From the NCBI GenBank assembly GCA_045546695.1, contig JAZQDE010000008.1, positions 53,919 through 117,918 of the forward strand: DNA of 64,000 nucleotides, in the 5' to 3' direction. The translations under genes were made by a program, and so were the position numbers. Under the pieces are notes generated by a model. That model searched no databases. It had not been told where the DNA came from and saw only the letters and a program-made list of their open reading frames with translations. This document shows, one piece after another, positions 61,153 to 64,000 of this stretch; the stretch's first letter is position 1, and the number at the start of each line of letters is the position of its first letter. Source of the DNA: SIG424 sp045546695 (GTDB lineage Bacteria; Bacillota; Clostridia; UBA1212; UBA1255).

Positions 61153-61896
61153 TTACACGAATTCGCCAAAGTTTTCATAAATGAAGTTCCACGTAACAAC
61201 ATCAATATCAGCTTCCGATTTTGACTTAATATATTCAAGAACTTCTATCATATCTTCTTTAGAAATTTCATCAAAGCTATGAGCCGAGAAGACAATCCAT
61301 TCTTTCTCCTGTATAGCTTTGTCAATAATTGATTTTACAGAGTCAAGTGTGTTCCACATGAACCATGTGCGGAATTTGTTATATTGTTCTGACACACCGT
61401 AGGCATTGGAATATTTATAGTATTTTTTTGTAACAGGCTCCATAGCTTCATAATTAGCTTCCTTTTCTGCACCGCCGCTGCCTGCTTCAATTACTCCGTT
61501 AATTTTAAATCCTAATTTTGTCAAATGTTCATAGGAGTCTTTTAACTGAAACTCAAAGTCCGAAACAGTTGAGTTTTTATCGAATGCGTTATGATTAAAA
61601 GTGTGTGAAAGCACCTCACCGCCTGTCTTTTCCACATCTTTAAGTACAGAAAACAGCTCTGTATCCTTCTGTACTTTACAAGCTATTACAGCGCAACAAA
61701 TAGGCATCTCGTACGTTAAAAATAAGTCATAGCATTCTTTTGTAAAGGGCATCCTTCCGTCGTCAAATACAAAAGTGATATATGCCTTGTCGAATTCCTT
61801 CATTCTGAAAACTCCTTCTGTCTGTGGTGTGGTATTACAGGCAAATGCCGATAACGTTAGTATCAAAATCAATATAAAAAACAAATACTTTTTCAC
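61153..61896 (-). CDS. polysaccharide deacetylase-like lipoprotein
   Basis: 247 residues from GTG 61896 (GAGAGG 9 nt upstream). Signal peptide KKYLFFILILILTLSAFACN with lipobox AFAC. NodB-fold motifs: FVFDDG (Asp-Asp), SHTFNH (two metal-ligand His). It may deacetylate peptidoglycan or other N-acetyl glycans outside the membrane. Its 3' end faces the end of the VIT gene, 33 nt away. Confidence 0.82.
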   Translation of the reverse strand: MKKYLFFILILILTLSAFACNTTPQTEGVFRMKEFDKAYITFVFDDGRMPFTKECYDLFLTYEMPICCAVIACKVQKDTELFSVLKDVEKTGGEVLSHTFNHNAFDKNSTVSDFEFQLKDSYEHLTKLGFKINGVIEAGSGGAEKEANYEAMEPVTKKYYKYSNAYGVSEQYNKFRTWFMWNTLDSVKSIIDKAIQEKEWIVFSAHSFDEISKEDMIEVLEYIKSKSEADIDVVTWNFIYENFGEFV

Positions 61897-61910
61897 AAGA
61901 AACGACCTCT

Positions 61911-62054
61911 CTAAAAACATATCCCTGCCATTGTAATAAAAAATGTGTCCAGGCAAGAAATATTCTCAAAGAAATCTTGTTCCTTATTGAATCGTTCTAA
62001 GCAACTGATTGCACTATAGAATTTTTGGTAGGCAGGATGCAATAACCCAGGCAT
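61911..62054 (-). pseudogene. short 47-codon ORF, possible gene remnant
   Basis: ATG at 62054 with GGAGAG upstream; MPGLLHPAYQKFYSAISCLE and RFNKEQDFFENISCLDTFF look protein-like rather than random, as at the start of a larger hypothetical protein, but it stops after 47 codons. It lies between the deacetylase and the DUF4143 gene. I cannot name the family. Confidence 0.3.
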
Positions 62055-62076
62055 ATTTTCTCTCCTTTTTTCATTC

Positions 62077-63330
62077 TCACATATCCAAACTATCCGCATT
62101 CAGCAGGAAATCGTATACGCTGATGACAAGAATTCCATCATCGGTATACCAAGGGGCTGGTGTGTCTTTGACAACGATGATCTTCTTAAAGTTATCATCG
62201 ATGCGAAGCAGAGAATTGTACTCCTGCTGCATTTTTGCGTCATCGGGAATGGCGAATGCAGACTGGACATAGTAGCGCTTGGAACACTTATTGCACACAA
62301 AATCCACTTCCAGCTGCTTGCGGGTGATTTTGCCAGATTCATCATCCTTTCGAACGCATACCAGTCCAACATCAACATTGAAATCTCTGCCGACCAATTC
62401 GTTGAAGATGATATTCTCCATAGTGTGGTTTTCTTCGATCTGCCGGAAGTTGATTCTGGCGTTACGGAGGCCCACATCACTAAAATAGTACTTCTGCGGA
62501 GTGTCGATGTATTTTCTGCCTTTTATGTCATAGCGGGTTGCCCGGCTGACGATAAAGGCATCACACAGATAATCCAGATAGCTCTTTACAGTGTTAACGC
62601 TGATCTTCTTGTTCTTTTTGGTCTTAAAGGTATCTGACAACTTCTTAGGATTGGTCAGCGATCCAATACCAGAGGACAGGATATTGATCAATTCTTCAAA
62701 TTCGTCCTTGTTGCGGATTCTGTGCCGCCCCACAATGTCATTGACATAGGTTTCATCAAACAGCCGCTTCAGCAGTTCGATTTTCTGTTCAGGAGTAGGC
62801 AGAAGCACCACAGAAGGCAGACCGCCGTACAACACATATTCCTTCCAGCCATCGTACTTGTTTCCTTCATAGACAGACATAAACTCCGCAAAGGAAAGGG
62901 GATTCATATGCAGTTCGTCCCCTCTACCACGAAACTCGGTAATAATGTCTTTAGAAAGAAATTTAGCGTTACTGCCAGTGACATATACATCTGCATTAGG
63001 AATGCGCATAAATCCATTCAGCACAGATTCAAATTCCTCCAAAAGTTGCACTTCGTCCAACAAAATATAGTACTTTTGGTCATCAACAATCTTTTCTTTC
63101 ACATAAGGATACAGCACTTCCGGATCTCTTAACTTTTTATTCTCATAGGAGTCAAATGCAATCTCAATAATGTGATCCTCAGGTACACCGCTCTCGATCA
63201 GATGCTTTTTAAAGATAAAGAAAAGCAAATAGGATTTACCACAACGGCGCATACCTGTAATGACCTTTATCAAACCATTGTGTTTTTTTGTTATCAATTT
63301 ATTCAGATAATAATTACGCTTAATTTCCAT
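62077..63330 (-). CDS. AAA ATPase with DUF4143 domain
   Basis: 417 residues from the ATG at 63330 (GAGG 8 nt upstream); the frame continues to 63519 without a site. AAA_14 domain with Walker A GMRRCGKSY, Walker B YYILLDEVQLL and a sensor-1-like VYVTGSNAKFLS; then a DUF4143 domain (about 220-400) with the recurring KKNKKISVNTVKSYLDYL segment. Widespread in gut bacteria; function unsettled. More GC-rich than its surroundings, suggesting acquisition. Confidence 0.88.
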   Translation of the reverse strand: MEIKRNYYLNKLITKKHNGLIKVITGMRRCGKSYLLFFIFKKHLIESGVPEDHIIEIAFDSYENKKLRDPEVLYPYVKEKIVDDQKYYILLDEVQLLEEFESVLNGFMRIPNADVYVTGSNAKFLSKDIITEFRGRGDELHMNPLSFAEFMSVYEGNKYDGWKEYVLYGGLPSVVLLPTPEQKIELLKRLFDETYVNDIVGRHRIRNKDEFEELINILSSGIGSLTNPKKLSDTFKTKKNKKISVNTVKSYLDYLCDAFIVSRATRYDIKGRKYIDTPQKYYFSDVGLRNARINFRQIEENHTMENIIFNELVGRDFNVDVGLVCVRKDDESGKITRKQLEVDFVCNKCSKRYYVQSAFAIPDDAKMQQEYNSLLRIDDNFKKIIVVKDTPAPWYTDDGILVISVYDFLLNADSLDM

Positions 63331-63339
63331 TTCAATCAC

Positions 63340-63460
63340 CTCTATTGAAAATTTATGGTTGCTCCGCACGTTATTTTCAATATTATTATACCCATCAACA
63401 AAGGTTAAGTCAATAGATATTGAAAAAAACATGTAGTTATACCATTTAGTTTCAATAGAG
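63340..63460 (-). promoter_or_regulatory. promoter of the DUF4143 gene framed by nested inverted repeats
   Basis: Minus-strand TTGACT (63413-63408) and TATAAT (63390-63385), spacer 17 bp. Two nested perfect inverted repeats frame it: TTTTCAATAT / ATATTGAAAA (63374-63383, 63417-63426) and CTCTATTGAAA / TTTCAATAGAG (63340-63350, 63450-63460). All four arms share TATTGAAA. Confidence 0.6.
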
Positions 63461-63656
63461 CAAATTAAATAAAGGGACAAAAAATGACCAATGGGAGAAA
63501 GCCGGTACGGGGCAAGCAAAAATCCATGTACCCCTATTCTGTAGTTATTATGCTTTAGAATAAGGGTAGAAAAAAGTCAAAAATATATGATATAACATAA
63601 TAAATTAAGAACTTTCTCGGTGTGGTTATGTGCTCATCATCCCCGAAAATGTTGTG
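63461..63656. other. non-coding gap before the response regulator
   Basis: Extremely AT-rich around 63561-63610, with TATAAC near 63591 that could be a -10 of a plus-strand transcript ending at the hairpin at 63657. No protein-coding gene recognised; the short ORF from 63622 overlaps the hairpin and runs into the regulator's start out of frame. Confidence 0.3.
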
Positions 63657-63692
63657 GCCTGTAGCTTTCTTCGAAGAAGTTACAGGCTTTTT
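63657..63692 (+). terminator. terminator-like hairpin upstream of the response regulator
   Basis: GCCTGTA (63657-63663) pairs with TACAGGC (63681-63687), with the palindrome TTCTTCGAAGAA inside (63667-63678), then a T-rich run. It lies about 115 nt before the regulator ATG. No plus-strand gene precedes it, so it ends a leader RNA or short transcript. Confidence 0.6.
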
Positions 63693-63808
63693 CTGTTACA
63701 AATTTGAAAAATGCGTGTTCACGGATACAAGTTGGCAACAAGTGAATGCTATTATATATGCAAAATGGAGATTTTATATCTTCAATCGGCAATGCGGAGG
63801 TGAAAAAC

Positions 63809-64000
63809 ATGGCTAAAATTCTCATCGTTGAGGACGAAAAAGCGATCAACGATCTTGTAAAATTCAATCTTGAGCTGGTCGGACATGAGTGCAGCCAGGT
63901 ATTTGACGGTGAATCGGGGCTGACCGAGGCGCTGAAGCTCAAATACGATCTCATCATCCTTGATGTAATGCTCCCCAAGTATTCGGGCTTTGAGATCATG
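63809..64000 (+). CDS. response regulator, receiver domain start (cut by window end)
   Basis: 64 codons visible. KILIVEDEKAINDLV (acidic Glu8/Asp9 pocket) and phospho-acceptor Asp52 in LIILDVMLPKYSG show a CheY-like receiver, most like OmpR/PhoB-type regulators. The ATG has CGGAGG 8-9 nt upstream. The output domain lies outside the window; a histidine kinase gene probably follows. Confidence 0.9.
   Translation, partial: MAKILIVEDEKAINDLVKFNLELVGHECSQVFDGESGLTEALKLKYDLIILDVMLPKYSGFEIM

Noticed and set aside
63440..63462. GTTTCAATAGAG resembling the end of a CRISPR repeat
   Set aside because: Single copy without regularly spaced repeats or cas genes; it is an arm of the inverted repeat around the DUF4143 promoter.
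63637..63999. Minus-strand ORF of 120 codons at the right edge
   Set aside because: It lies antisense to the response regulator, whose motifs and ribosome binding site are clear.

Overview
This 64 kb window looks like chromosome from an endospore-forming, low-GC member of the Clostridia (Bacillota). Four things point there: AT-rich DNA with strong AGGAGG-type ribosome binding sites, conserved Gram-positive operons (rpsF-ssb-rpsR-gdpP-rplI-dnaB; tilS-hpt-ftsH; asp23-amaP-nusB-xseA-xseB-ispA-nadK-argR-recN-spoIVB), a spoIVB sporulation protease, and ferredoxin-linked 2-oxoacid oxidoreductase genes typical of anaerobes. I cannot name the species. I see no rRNA or tRNA genes, CRISPR array or prophage.

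Positions 1-26700 hold mostly housekeeping genes on the minus strand. They start with a 5'-truncated glycerol-1-phosphate dehydrogenase (plus strand), an esterase and rpsT. A repair/RNA block follows (yhaM-addB; ybeY-era-recO; comF; recD2), then ftsH, hpt, tilS, dnaB, rplI, gdpP and rpsF-ssb-rpsR. Next are an aminopeptidase, yqeG, aroK and a four-subunit 2-oxoacid:ferredoxin oxidoreductase. An orphan trpB closes the block; it sits behind a tryptophan T-box leader and a 17-codon upstream ORF.

Positions 26700-38500 hold an MOP-family flippase, cinA, a BspA-like leucine-rich-repeat lipoprotein and a nucleotidyltransferase fused to a degenerate phosphomannomutase-like domain. A plus-strand group follows: a VUT-family (queuosine precursor type) transporter behind an attenuator-like leader, an SDR enzyme and a peroxiredoxin. 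Then come a GNAT and an iron-sulfur aldo/keto reductase.

Positions 38300-41700 are rearranged. There is a methyltransferase with a remnant of a second one, and a Phd/Doc toxin-antitoxin module with its own promoter, operator and terminator. The module ends in a truncated NUDIX fragment and lies between intact spoIVB and a diverged second copy of the spoIVB 3' end.

Positions 41700-54600 hold the recN-to-asp23 operon, gpmI, a phosphoesterase, and the overlapping pair gltX-glnS.

Positions 54600-64000 are accessory. A lipoprotein gene (barrel-like domain plus F5/8C-like domain) lies between perfect 23-bp inverted repeats together with a fragment of an IS1182-type transposase. A TetR-ABC exporter operon, a ferritin-like/VIT membrane protein, a polysaccharide deacetylase lipoprotein, a DUF4143-type ATPase and the start of a response regulator follow.

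Start codons were chosen mainly by Shine-Dalgarno spacing. Several genes use TTG or GTG. Family assignments rest on motif recognition by eye; no database search was run.
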